A stretch of DNA of 64,000 nucleotides from Hyphomonadaceae bacterium. GTDB lineage: Bacteria; Pseudomonadota; Alphaproteobacteria; Caulobacterales; Hyphomonadaceae. Position 1 is the first letter of the stretch. Every line of letters begins with the position of its first letter. Below the pieces are notes generated by a model, which did not search any database, was not told where the DNA came from, and saw nothing but the letters and a program-made list of their open reading frames with translations. Both the position numbers and the translations under genes were made by a program. Positions 1 to 6,755 of the stretch are shown in pieces. Location of the stretch: contig JALHLU010000003.1 of assembly GCA_022844345.1 (NCBI GenBank), positions 186,001-250,000 on the forward strand. The letters are read 5' to 3'.

Positions 1-284
1 TGATCAGGTGTCCTTTCTGTTCGGCCGACCTCGATCGCAGTGCGGTGGTGTGCCCCAACTGCCAGGCAAGGCGCGGCTTTGAGATGTTCGGTCCGACGCC
101 GGAAGCTCCGGCGGCTGCGTGGATCAAGGGCTTCATACTTCCTTCCATCGCGATTGCGGCATGCCTTGCAGGCTATCTGCTCAATCCATCGCCTATCTGG
201 TTTGCCGCAGCCGGATTTGCTCTGTTCGTCGCCACGCTGGGCGTGCGGCGGCTGATCGAGGGCTCGCGCTGGTTCCACCTCTGA
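1..284 (+). CDS. zinc-ribbon two-TM membrane protein (start cut by window edge)
   Basis: The frame is open to the first base of the window. The first two bases, TG, are followed by codons for I-R-C-P-F-C, so the ATG very probably straddles the edge and only one base is missing. Two CxxC pairs (CPFC, then CPNC about eleven residues later) form a zinc ribbon. They are followed by two hydrophobic helices (around GFILPSIAIAACLAGYLL and IWFAAAGFALFVATLGV). The domain order is that of small zinc-ribbon membrane proteins of unknown role. No partner can be inferred because the upstream side is outside the window. Confidence 0.65.
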   Translation, partial: IRCPFCSADLDRSAVVCPNCQARRGFEMFGPTPEAPAAAWIKGFILPSIAIAACLAGYLLNPSPIWFAAAGFALFVATLGVRRLIEGSRWFHL

Positions 285-334
285 TTGTGAATGAGGCGCC
301 GCCGCGTAACCCTCGCGCGGACGGCAGGCTGTGC

Positions 335-340
335 TAGTAT
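335..340 (+). promoter_or_regulatory. possible -10 element placing the transcript start at the desaturase ATG
   Basis: TAGTAT lies seven bases before the ATG at 347, and no Shine-Dalgarno sequence precedes that ATG. This spacing would give a leaderless mRNA, which is common in alphaproteobacteria. No clear -35 box is seen, so this is weak. Confidence 0.25.
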
Positions 341-346
341 CTGGCC

Positions 347-1294
347 ATGCCCGCTGTCACACGCGTCGACCCGAAAACGATTTTCACGCCAGAGGAATGG
401 GCGAAGGTTTCCCGCCAGTCGGTGTGGATCGGCCCCGCCCTCGTTGTCTTTGCGTGGGCCGTAATCATCGGGGCTGGCGCTCTCTTCATCCTGTTGCCGA
501 ACCCGGCGACCTATCTCCTGGCTGTGATGCTGATCGGCACGCGCCAGCTGGGGCTTGCGATCCTCGAGCATGAGGCCGCGCACGGCACACTGCACCCGAA
601 CGCGAAGCTGAATGACTGGCTGGCGGAATGGCTGTGCGGCGGGCCCGTAGGCGGCAGCCTGAAGCGCTATCGCCCCTATCACCTGACCCACCACAAATAC
701 ACCGAGCAGCCGGAAGACCCGGACCTTGCCCTCTCTCGTCCCTTCCCGGTGACAAAGGGGTCGCTGTGGCGGAAGTTTGTGCGCGACCTGACAGGACAGA
801 CCTTCTACAAGCAGCGCATCGCGCCGTTCATCGAACGCATGAAGGGCAAGACGCGCAAGCCGCCGCGCGTGCCCGATAACCCCGCGCTGCGGTTCTGGAT
901 CGCGCAGGCCGTGATCTTCGGCGTGACAACCGCGCTGGGATACTGGTGGGCGTGGTTCGCACTCTGGATCGTGCCAATGGCGACGTGGTTCCCCTTGGTG
1001 ACGCGCCTGCGTGCGATGGGCGAGCATGCAATGGTGAACACGCAGGACGATCCTTTTACGCACGCGCGGACGACGCTCGCCAACCCGCTGGAGCGGCTCT
1101 TCATCGCGCCGTTCTGGGTTCACTATCACTGCGAGCATCACTGCTTCATGTATGTACCGTGCTACAATCTGGAGCGGACGCACAAGCTGCTGGTGCAGAA
1201 GGGCTATCGCGAGCGTATGCGCATCACGAGAGGTTATGTCGAAGTGCTGCGCCGGTGCGGCTCCAAGACAATGACGGCGCCGGCCGCCGCATGA
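347..1294 (+). CDS. fatty acid desaturase family membrane protein
   Basis: A 315-residue membrane di-iron enzyme. It shows the three histidine clusters of the fatty acid desaturase/hydroxylase superfamily: HEAAH at residues 75-79, HLTHH at 112-116 and HYHCEHH at 259-265, separated by hydrophobic segments. Such enzymes insert a double bond or hydroxyl into an acyl chain, taking electrons from a ferredoxin or cytochrome. The substrate cannot be told from sequence. The stop codon overlaps the start of the downstream TetR gene (ATGA), so the two are probably co-transcribed and the regulator may control this enzyme. Confidence 0.85.
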   Translation: MPAVTRVDPKTIFTPEEWAKVSRQSVWIGPALVVFAWAVIIGAGALFILLPNPATYLLAVMLIGTRQLGLAILEHEAAHGTLHPNAKLNDWLAEWLCGGPVGGSLKRYRPYHLTHHKYTEQPEDPDLALSRPFPVTKGSLWRKFVRDLTGQTFYKQRIAPFIERMKGKTRKPPRVPDNPALRFWIAQAVIFGVTTALGYWWAWFALWIVPMATWFPLVTRLRAMGEHAMVNTQDDPFTHARTTLANPLERLFIAPFWVHYHCEHHCFMYVPCYNLERTHKLLVQKGYRERMRITRGYVEVLRRCGSKTMTAPAAA

Positions 1295-1923
1295 CGACAC
1301 AGCGGCAGGCAAGACGGCAGGTCCGCTCCTATGGCGAGGAAACCCACGCGCTGATCCTCAAGGCGGCCGAAAAACTGTTCGCCACGCGGGGTCTCGACAA
1401 CGTTTCGATGCAGGACATAGCGGAAGCGGCGAACGTCTCGCGCGCGACCGTGTTCAACCAGTTTGGCTCGAAACAGCTTGTGCTGGATGCGATTACCGCG
1501 CGCTCGCTGGAGGCGTATCGCAGCCTGCTGCACGCGGCGCTGGCTGACAAGACGACCCCGACGCCTGAACTCCTGCGCCTCCTGTTCCAGCGGATGGGCG
1601 AAGGAATCGAATTCAACCGCAGCCTCTATCGCGAGGTGTTCGTCGAGATACGCAAGGTTTCGATGGGCCTGGACCAGGGCGGCGCCTCCCCAGCCCTGCG
1701 GGGCGAAACGTTTGCGATGCTGGTCACCATTTTCGAACTGGGCCAGGATCGCGGTGACGTCTCGCTGACCCATACTGCGGAGGCGCTTGCGACGGCATTC
1801 GACAGCCTGTTGTCCGGCGCTGTGATCCAGTGGCTGCATGACCGGCGCCGGACCAGCCTGCCTATCCTGCTGGCCTCGCTGGTCGACGTCTTCCTGTATG
1901 GCGCGGCGCCACCGCAACGATGA
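1291..1923 (+). CDS. TetR family transcriptional regulator
   Basis: A 210-residue protein starting at the ATG that overlaps the desaturase stop codon. The N-terminal helix-turn-helix (VSMQDIAEAANVSRATVFNQFGSK) is typical of TetR repressors, and the C-terminal half is the variable ligand-binding domain. A longer reading frame exists upstream but runs antisense-like through the desaturase gene and is rejected. A 9-bp-arm palindrome at 1976-1995, just downstream and before the TonB-dependent receptor, is a good candidate operator. By context it may coordinate lipid desaturation with uptake of an outer-membrane ligand. Confidence 0.85.
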   Translation: MTTQRQARRQVRSYGEETHALILKAAEKLFATRGLDNVSMQDIAEAANVSRATVFNQFGSKQLVLDAITARSLEAYRSLLHAALADKTTPTPELLRLLFQRMGEGIEFNRSLYREVFVEIRKVSMGLDQGGASPALRGETFAMLVTIFELGQDRGDVSLTHTAEALATAFDSLLSGAVIQWLHDRRRTSLPILLASLVDVFLYGAAPPQR

Positions 1924-1975
1924 ATTCACAACGAAGTTATGACGGCAGGCGAACATAGCCTTGCGTGCGGCAATG

Positions 1976-1995
1976 AGTTGGACTGTAGTCCAACT
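1976..1995. promoter_or_regulatory. palindromic operator candidate upstream of the TonB-dependent receptor
   Basis: Perfect inverted repeat AGTTGGACT-GT-AGTCCAACT, located between the TetR gene and the receptor, 44 bases before the receptor ATG. Size and symmetry fit a TetR-family operator. TTGGAC inside the left arm could also serve as a -35 box, so binding would block transcription. The assignment to the neighbouring TetR is inference. Confidence 0.6.
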
Positions 1996-2038
1996 TAGCG
2001 GATCCACTTCAGAGACCTGCACAGGGAAGAGACGCCTG

Positions 2039-4147
2039 ATGATCGGACGACACGTCCGGAATGGGAGGCAGGCCGGGCGATCGGCGTGCCTCCTGATTCC
2101 AGCCTTGGTGGCTTTCTGTGCAGCTCCTGTGCTTGCGCAGACGCAAGAACGCCCCAGCGCGGCAGCCCAAAGCTATTCTGCGGAGTATTTCGCACCGTTC
2201 AATCCGGTGACCGCGGAAGACATGATCCGCCGCGTGCCGGGCTTCTCCCTCGATGGCGGAGATGAGCGGCGCGGCTTTGCCGGAGCCGCCGGCAACGTTC
2301 TGATCAACGGCGAACGGCCAAGCTCCAAGACAGCGCTGGCCGAGCAGCTGTCGCGGATATCGGCGCGCGATGTCTTGCGTATCGATATCCTGTCAGGCGG
2401 CGGCGAAGGAACCGACGTCAGCGGTCAGACCATGATCGCCGACGTGCGCCTGCGCCCGCGCGAGGCCGGCTCGACAAACACATTCGTGGTGCAGGCAAGC
2501 CAGCTTGATCCGTCCGGCAGCATCAACCCGCTTGTAGTCCTGACCAGCGGGTTCAAGGCAGGCGACATTAACATCAACCTCGCCCTGCAGGCGCAGCCGT
2601 CGCGCCGGGGCCGCATCGAATACGACAAGGAAACGCGCAACGCAGCCGGAGCGCTGGTCACGCAGGGACCGGAATTCCTGCAGGGCAGCTACTGGGAATA
2701 CAAGCTGAGCGGGCGCGCAAGCTGGAAGGCCGGCGAGAGGGACGCGTTCAACCTGAACCTGCAGGCGACGCCATCGCGCGATGGCCGCCACACCTTCTCG
2801 CAGACCTTCAACGCCGCAGGGGCGCTGACCCAGATCGACGACAGCAAGGTGACCGGGGACGACGCCTGGGCGCTCGAAGCCGGCGGCGACTGGGAGCACA
2901 AGCTTTCGCCGGATGCATCTTTCAAGCTGGTGGGGCTGGCGAGCGGCAAGCAGACGGGATCGTCGGAGCGCTATTCAAGCCAGTTCGTGGCAGGCGGATT
3001 CCGCAACACATTCATCGAGCGGGAAGCAAAGAGCGGCGAATACCTGGCGCGCGGCGTGATGTCGTGGAAACCGCTGAAGGAACACGCCGTGGACTGGGGC
3101 GGCGAGATCGCCTTCAACTTCCTCGACAGCGCACTTGACGTGCGGGTGCAGACGCCGCTCGCGACGATCGACGCAACACCGCCCGTCGCCAACACGCGCG
3201 TGGAGGAGACGCGCGCCGAAGCGTTCATCAGTGACGTGTGGCAGGCGACCGAAAGCCTGCGCATCGAGGCAGGCCTGACGATCGAGACGTCGGCCATCAC
3301 GCAAACGGGCGATGGCGCACAGGAGCGCGACTTCACCTACCTGAAGCCCCGGCTGGGCGCGACGTGGTCTGTCGATGGAACGAACCAGATGCGCTTCCTG
3401 CTGGAACGCGATGTGAGCCAGCTCGACTTCACCGAATTTGCCAGCGCGGTCTCCCTCTTCGACGGCACTGTGGACCTCGGCAATCCCGATCTCGAGCCCG
3501 AACGAACCTGGCGGTCGACACTCGAATGGGAGCACCGGTTCGGACCGAAGGGCGTGATCACGCTGTCGGCCTTCCACGATGAGGTCGAGGCCGTGCAGGA
3601 CCAGATCCCGATCGCCGGACTGTTCGATGGCCCCGGCAATCTCGGCGACGGCCGTCGCACGGGTATGAAACTCGATGCGACTGCGCCGCTGGACGTCATC
3701 GGCCTTGCCGGCGGCGAACTGCGCGTGAAGGGCATGGTGCAGGACACCAGCGTCACCGATCCCGTGACCGGCGAGTCGCGCCGCTTTTCAGACGAGGGAG
3801 ACTGGAGCTATTCGATCGACCTGCGGCAATCGCTTCCGGACCTGAAGATGGCCTGGGGCGCGCTGTATGAACGCGCAGACGAGGTCGACCAGTATCGCCT
3901 GAGGGAGCTGCGCACGACCGGCTGGGACGATGCGAACCTCGACCTCTATGTCGAGACCACGATGTTTCAGGGGCTTCTTGTGCGCTTCACGGTGGCGGAC
4001 ATCTTCCTGCCGCTGGAGGTTCGCGAGCGGCGCTTCTTTACCCCGGATCGCGGCGCCGCACTTGCGCCCTCTTCCATCGAGACGCGCTCGGCGGCCGGCG
4101 GATACGGCACCCGCTCCTATGCGATCCGCATCTCCGGCAGGTTCTAG
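2039..4147 (+). CDS. TonB-dependent receptor
   Basis: A 702-residue outer-membrane receptor. The chosen ATG follows an AGGGAAG Shine-Dalgarno sequence at 2023-2029; a start 26 codons upstream would put the operator palindrome inside the gene. A signal peptide ends near APVLAQ. A plug domain follows (AEDMIRRVPGF, then NVLINGERPSSK), and then a long region of alternating beta-strand pattern ending in a C-terminal phenylalanine (ISGRF), as expected for a beta-barrel assembled by BamA. No ligand is evident. The TonB/ExbBD cluster at 46485-49178 could provide energy. The flanking TetR and desaturase suggest a lipid-like or hydrophobic substrate, but this is a guess. Confidence 0.85.
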   Translation: MIGRHVRNGRQAGRSACLLIPALVAFCAAPVLAQTQERPSAAAQSYSAEYFAPFNPVTAEDMIRRVPGFSLDGGDERRGFAGAAGNVLINGERPSSKTALAEQLSRISARDVLRIDILSGGGEGTDVSGQTMIADVRLRPREAGSTNTFVVQASQLDPSGSINPLVVLTSGFKAGDININLALQAQPSRRGRIEYDKETRNAAGALVTQGPEFLQGSYWEYKLSGRASWKAGERDAFNLNLQATPSRDGRHTFSQTFNAAGALTQIDDSKVTGDDAWALEAGGDWEHKLSPDASFKLVGLASGKQTGSSERYSSQFVAGGFRNTFIEREAKSGEYLARGVMSWKPLKEHAVDWGGEIAFNFLDSALDVRVQTPLATIDATPPVANTRVEETRAEAFISDVWQATESLRIEAGLTIETSAITQTGDGAQERDFTYLKPRLGATWSVDGTNQMRFLLERDVSQLDFTEFASAVSLFDGTVDLGNPDLEPERTWRSTLEWEHRFGPKGVITLSAFHDEVEAVQDQIPIAGLFDGPGNLGDGRRTGMKLDATAPLDVIGLAGGELRVKGMVQDTSVTDPVTGESRRFSDEGDWSYSIDLRQSLPDLKMAWGALYERADEVDQYRLRELRTTGWDDANLDLYVETTMFQGLLVRFTVADIFLPLEVRERRFFTPDRGAALAPSSIETRSAAGGYGTRSYAIRISGRF

Positions 4148-4155
4148 CAACGCAG

Positions 4156-4677
4156 CTACTTCAGCGCCACGAACTTCGCGCCGTTGGCAAAATGGAAGTA
4201 GTATTCCTTCGCGTAGTCGATGGGACGCTCAGGCTGCTTGATGAAGGTCAGCGTCTGTCCCGGCGCGATGTCAGCACGCACCGTCCAGAACTCCTCATGC
4301 GTCTTGCGGACGCCGGCCTCGCCGACGAATTTCACGGTGTTGGGATAGAAGATCACCCTGATCGTGAATTCGCGATAGGTGCGCCCGCTGTCTGGCGGGT
4401 TGGCGGCGGTGAGCGTCATGCCGCCGGCCCCGGCGGCGTCAGGCGCCTTCAACCGCAATTCAGTGCTGAGGGCGGAGAAGATCTGCTCCGACCTTTCGAA
4501 CTGGTCCATGCAGGCTTCGGTCTGTTCAACCGGTGTCACGCCATCGGCAGCAGCATACTTCTGCAGGCAGGCGAGATAGGACGCGCCCCACTTCGCCAGG
4601 AGCTCCTCCTTCGTTGGAGGCGGCGGTTGGCAGGCAGCGAGCGCCGCGACGAACAGAGTCAACATCCAGCGCTGCAA
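4156..4677 (-). CDS. putative lipoprotein of unknown function
   Basis: A 173-residue protein with a short signal peptide and lipobox LAAC (Cys16), followed by a proline-rich linker. The mature part starts with a helical region containing two cysteines (LACLQ, EACMDQ). A beta-rich domain then contains TYREFTIRVIFYPNT and ends in FANGAKFVALK. I do not recognise the family. It is convergent with the TonB-dependent receptor, with an eight-base gap between the two stop codons. Confidence 0.65.
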   Translation of the reverse strand: MQRWMLTLFVAALAACQPPPPTKEELLAKWGASYLACLQKYAAADGVTPVEQTEACMDQFERSEQIFSALSTELRLKAPDAAGAGGMTLTAANPPDSGRTYREFTIRVIFYPNTVKFVGEAGVRKTHEEFWTVRADIAPGQTLTFIKQPERPIDYAKEYYFHFANGAKFVALK

Positions 4678-4751
4678 TCGTTCATCCTTGTCCCGGCTGA
4701 GCCAAGTTCAAGTGCGCCGCAAGCGGGGTGTCAATGCGCGCGCGAGACAAA

Positions 4752-4775
4752 GCGGGCCGGACCTTGCGGCCCGGC
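4752..4775 (-). terminator. possible terminator of the beta-barrel gene
   Basis: Inverted repeat GGGCCGG/CCGGCCC with a ten-base loop, just downstream of the minus-strand gene at 4803-5336. Only a short T-rich tail (GCTTTG) follows on the minus strand. Confidence 0.4.
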
Positions 4776-4802
4776 CCTGAATTCGAACGCGTATTCGTGG
4801 AC

Positions 4803-5336
4803 CTAGAACGTGAACAGGCCCGACACGCCGAGCGAGTCGAACTCGCCATCTTCGGGTTCGTAGCGCGTGTATTCGAGGCGAAGCTTGGTGAACGGAATGA
4901 AGTTCAGCATGACGCCGCCGCCATAGGCGAGGCCCGAGCCATCTTCAGCTACGGAGCCAATGCCCGACGCAGACGCGTCGAGCGTGAAGCTGGCATAGCC
5001 GCCGCGCGCAAACAGGTCGCCCACCATCGGCACAGGAAGGACACCGACGGCAAACACGCCATACTGGTTGTCGATCCCGATATCCACGGTCGTGCCAAGC
5101 ACGTCAAAGCTTTCATCCTGGACGCCGAACGAGAACTCGCCTTCGACCCCGAAGAACGGGTTGGTCTTGTAGCCGACGCGGCCCATGAGCGTACCGAGAT
5201 TGAGATCGCCCGCCGATCCGGCGTCGGCCTGGAAGATGGTGTAACCAGCGCCGGCATAGAGCTGGGCCGACGCGGCCGGAGCCATGAGGGCGGCCGCGCC
5301 AACGCCGGCGGCCAGGGCCAGAAGCTTATTTTTCAT
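4803..5336 (-). CDS. small outer-membrane beta-barrel protein
   Basis: A 177-residue protein with a Sec signal peptide (residues 1 to about 24, cleavage near ASA-Q). The mature part is an eight-stranded-barrel type sequence: YAGAGYTIFQAD, a GYK..PFFGVEGEFSFG strand pair, alternating hydrophobic residues, and a terminal LFTF ending in phenylalanine for BAM recognition. It resembles the OmpW/OmpA-like outer membrane beta-barrel families without a peptidoglycan-binding domain. Function is unknown and transport specificity cannot be inferred. Confidence 0.75.
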   Translation of the reverse strand: MKNKLLALAAGVGAAALMAPAASAQLYAGAGYTIFQADAGSAGDLNLGTLMGRVGYKTNPFFGVEGEFSFGVQDESFDVLGTTVDIGIDNQYGVFAVGVLPVPMVGDLFARGGYASFTLDASASGIGSVAEDGSGLAYGGGVMLNFIPFTKLRLEYTRYEPEDGEFDSLGVSGLFTF

Positions 5337-5419
5337 GCGCAGTCCCCAACAGAGCGCCGCGACATGCGGCTGGTAGGAGTCTCGGCGGAGTTGGGCGCCA
5401 AGGCAAGCAGGCCGGGTCG

Positions 5420-5521
5420 CTATTCCTTCGGCACGCGCACGGTGGCCACAGCATCGGCAACCGACTTGACGACGGCTTCCGTTGCGTCCGCGCTGGATGT
5501 CATGCCCGGCGTGAGGGACAT
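5420..5521 (-). CDS. possible 33-residue small protein
   Basis: A short open frame begins 13 bases after the stop codon of the gene at 5535-6605, on the same strand. It encodes a peptide starting MSLTPGMTSS and ending TVRVPKE. The only Shine-Dalgarno-like element is a GGGG stretch. Its length gives little statistical support. It could be a real small protein in the same transcript, the tail of a decayed gene, or chance. Confidence 0.2.
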   Translation of the reverse strand: MSLTPGMTSSADATEAVVKSVADAVATVRVPKE

Positions 5522-5534
5522 CGGGCGCCCCAGC

Positions 5535-6605
5535 CTACTCGATGATGTAGCCGCCCACGCCCTTGTTCGTGTAGATTCGTATCCGCACCGGCTGTCCGCA
5601 CTTGCTGCTGGGCCGGAGATGGAACTTGTCGCCCGCCTGCACCGGCGTGAGCACCATGTAGCGCGACTGGTCGTCCTTCAGCATCGTGCATTCCGGCGTC
5701 GCCTCGCGCGCGTTAACGAGAACACGGTAGATGGTGATGGACGGATCCAGCACGAGAATGTCGATCGAGGAGGCATTCTTGAAGGTGACCCGGAACGAGT
5801 CGCCTTCCAGCGAACGGGAGCCGTGGAGCCTGTCGAGCCGGTCTATCTCGGCGGCGGCGCGGGCATCGAGCGTGTCCTGGGCCGATCTTGCAGCAGCGGC
5901 GGCGCGCTGCTGGTCGGCCGCGCGTTGGGCGGCGGCATCGGCCTGCGCCTGCTTGCGCGCGATATCGGCATAGGCGGCAGCTGGCGTCATCTTGTTTGGG
6001 AAGGCGTGATTGGAGACGCCCCATGAATAGGTGTGCTGACCCCGGTTCGAGAACGCCTTCAGCAGCACGCCCATGATCACTGTGCCATCCGGCCCGGCGG
6101 CCAGCGCGACTTCGCCCTGCCAGTCCTGCACATAGTCGCTCATGCGTGAGCATTTGGAGCCGGGCTGGTTGTTGATGTGGAAGTTCGTGAGTTTGAACGT
6201 GCGCCCCTGCGGCCCGAGCACGAGAGGCGCCGTGTTACCCGTGATGTCGGCGACGCAAAGCTGGCCAATGCCGCTTTCAAATGCGACCATGGCGGTTCCG
6301 CTCGCATCAGCGATGGTGAGGTTCATCCGGTCCGTCGCCGAGAGCTGGTTGGCCACCACGCGATCCTCGAACGCCATCTCGATGTAGGTGAGATTCTGGC
6401 CAAGGTCCCAGGCGGGAGCGTAGCCGGAGGGGTAGGCCCCGCCGGCTATGTCGACGAATATGTTGCCGACAACCTTGTGCCGCGTCGTTCCAGGCGAACC
6501 GCCCGGCTGCGCCTCAACGGGGGCTGTGGCCTGCGCAAGCCCCACAAGGCCGATCGCCGCCAGTGCGCCCCGGACGGCGCGCCACTTTTGAGAATTGCGC
6601 AACAT
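5535..6605 (-). CDS. secreted protein of unknown function with coiled-coil segment
   Basis: A 356-residue protein. The start is set by a strong purine-rich Shine-Dalgarno sequence (GGGAGAGGGG) just upstream of the ATG at 6605. The signal peptide ends around APVEAQ. The N-terminal domain of about 190 residues has beta-rich character, with a pair of cysteines (LCVAD, SKCSRM). An alanine/arginine/glutamine-rich segment (roughly residues 225-265) looks like a coiled coil. The C-terminal beta domain contains VTFKNASSIDILVLDPS and ends GYIIE. No family recognised. It is divergent from uvrC. Confidence 0.6.
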   Translation of the reverse strand: MLRNSQKWRAVRGALAAIGLVGLAQATAPVEAQPGGSPGTTRHKVVGNIFVDIAGGAYPSGYAPAWDLGQNLTYIEMAFEDRVVANQLSATDRMNLTIADASGTAMVAFESGIGQLCVADITGNTAPLVLGPQGRTFKLTNFHINNQPGSKCSRMSDYVQDWQGEVALAAGPDGTVIMGVLLKAFSNRGQHTYSWGVSNHAFPNKMTPAAAYADIARKQAQADAAAQRAADQQRAAAAARSAQDTLDARAAAEIDRLDRLHGSRSLEGDSFRVTFKNASSIDILVLDPSITIYRVLVNAREATPECTMLKDDQSRYMVLTPVQAGDKFHLRPSSKCGQPVRIRIYTNKGVGGYIIE

Positions 6606-6755
6606 TCCCCTCTCCCCAGGCAGATCACACTGAAATGCACCCGATCGGGCGGCCAAATGCAAGCGCCTGCCCGCCCATGACTGCTGACAGGCCAAGTCAG
6701 CATGTTCAGGCCATGGCGTTTGAATGCCGGCCGCGGGCGCCCTACCTATGCGGCC

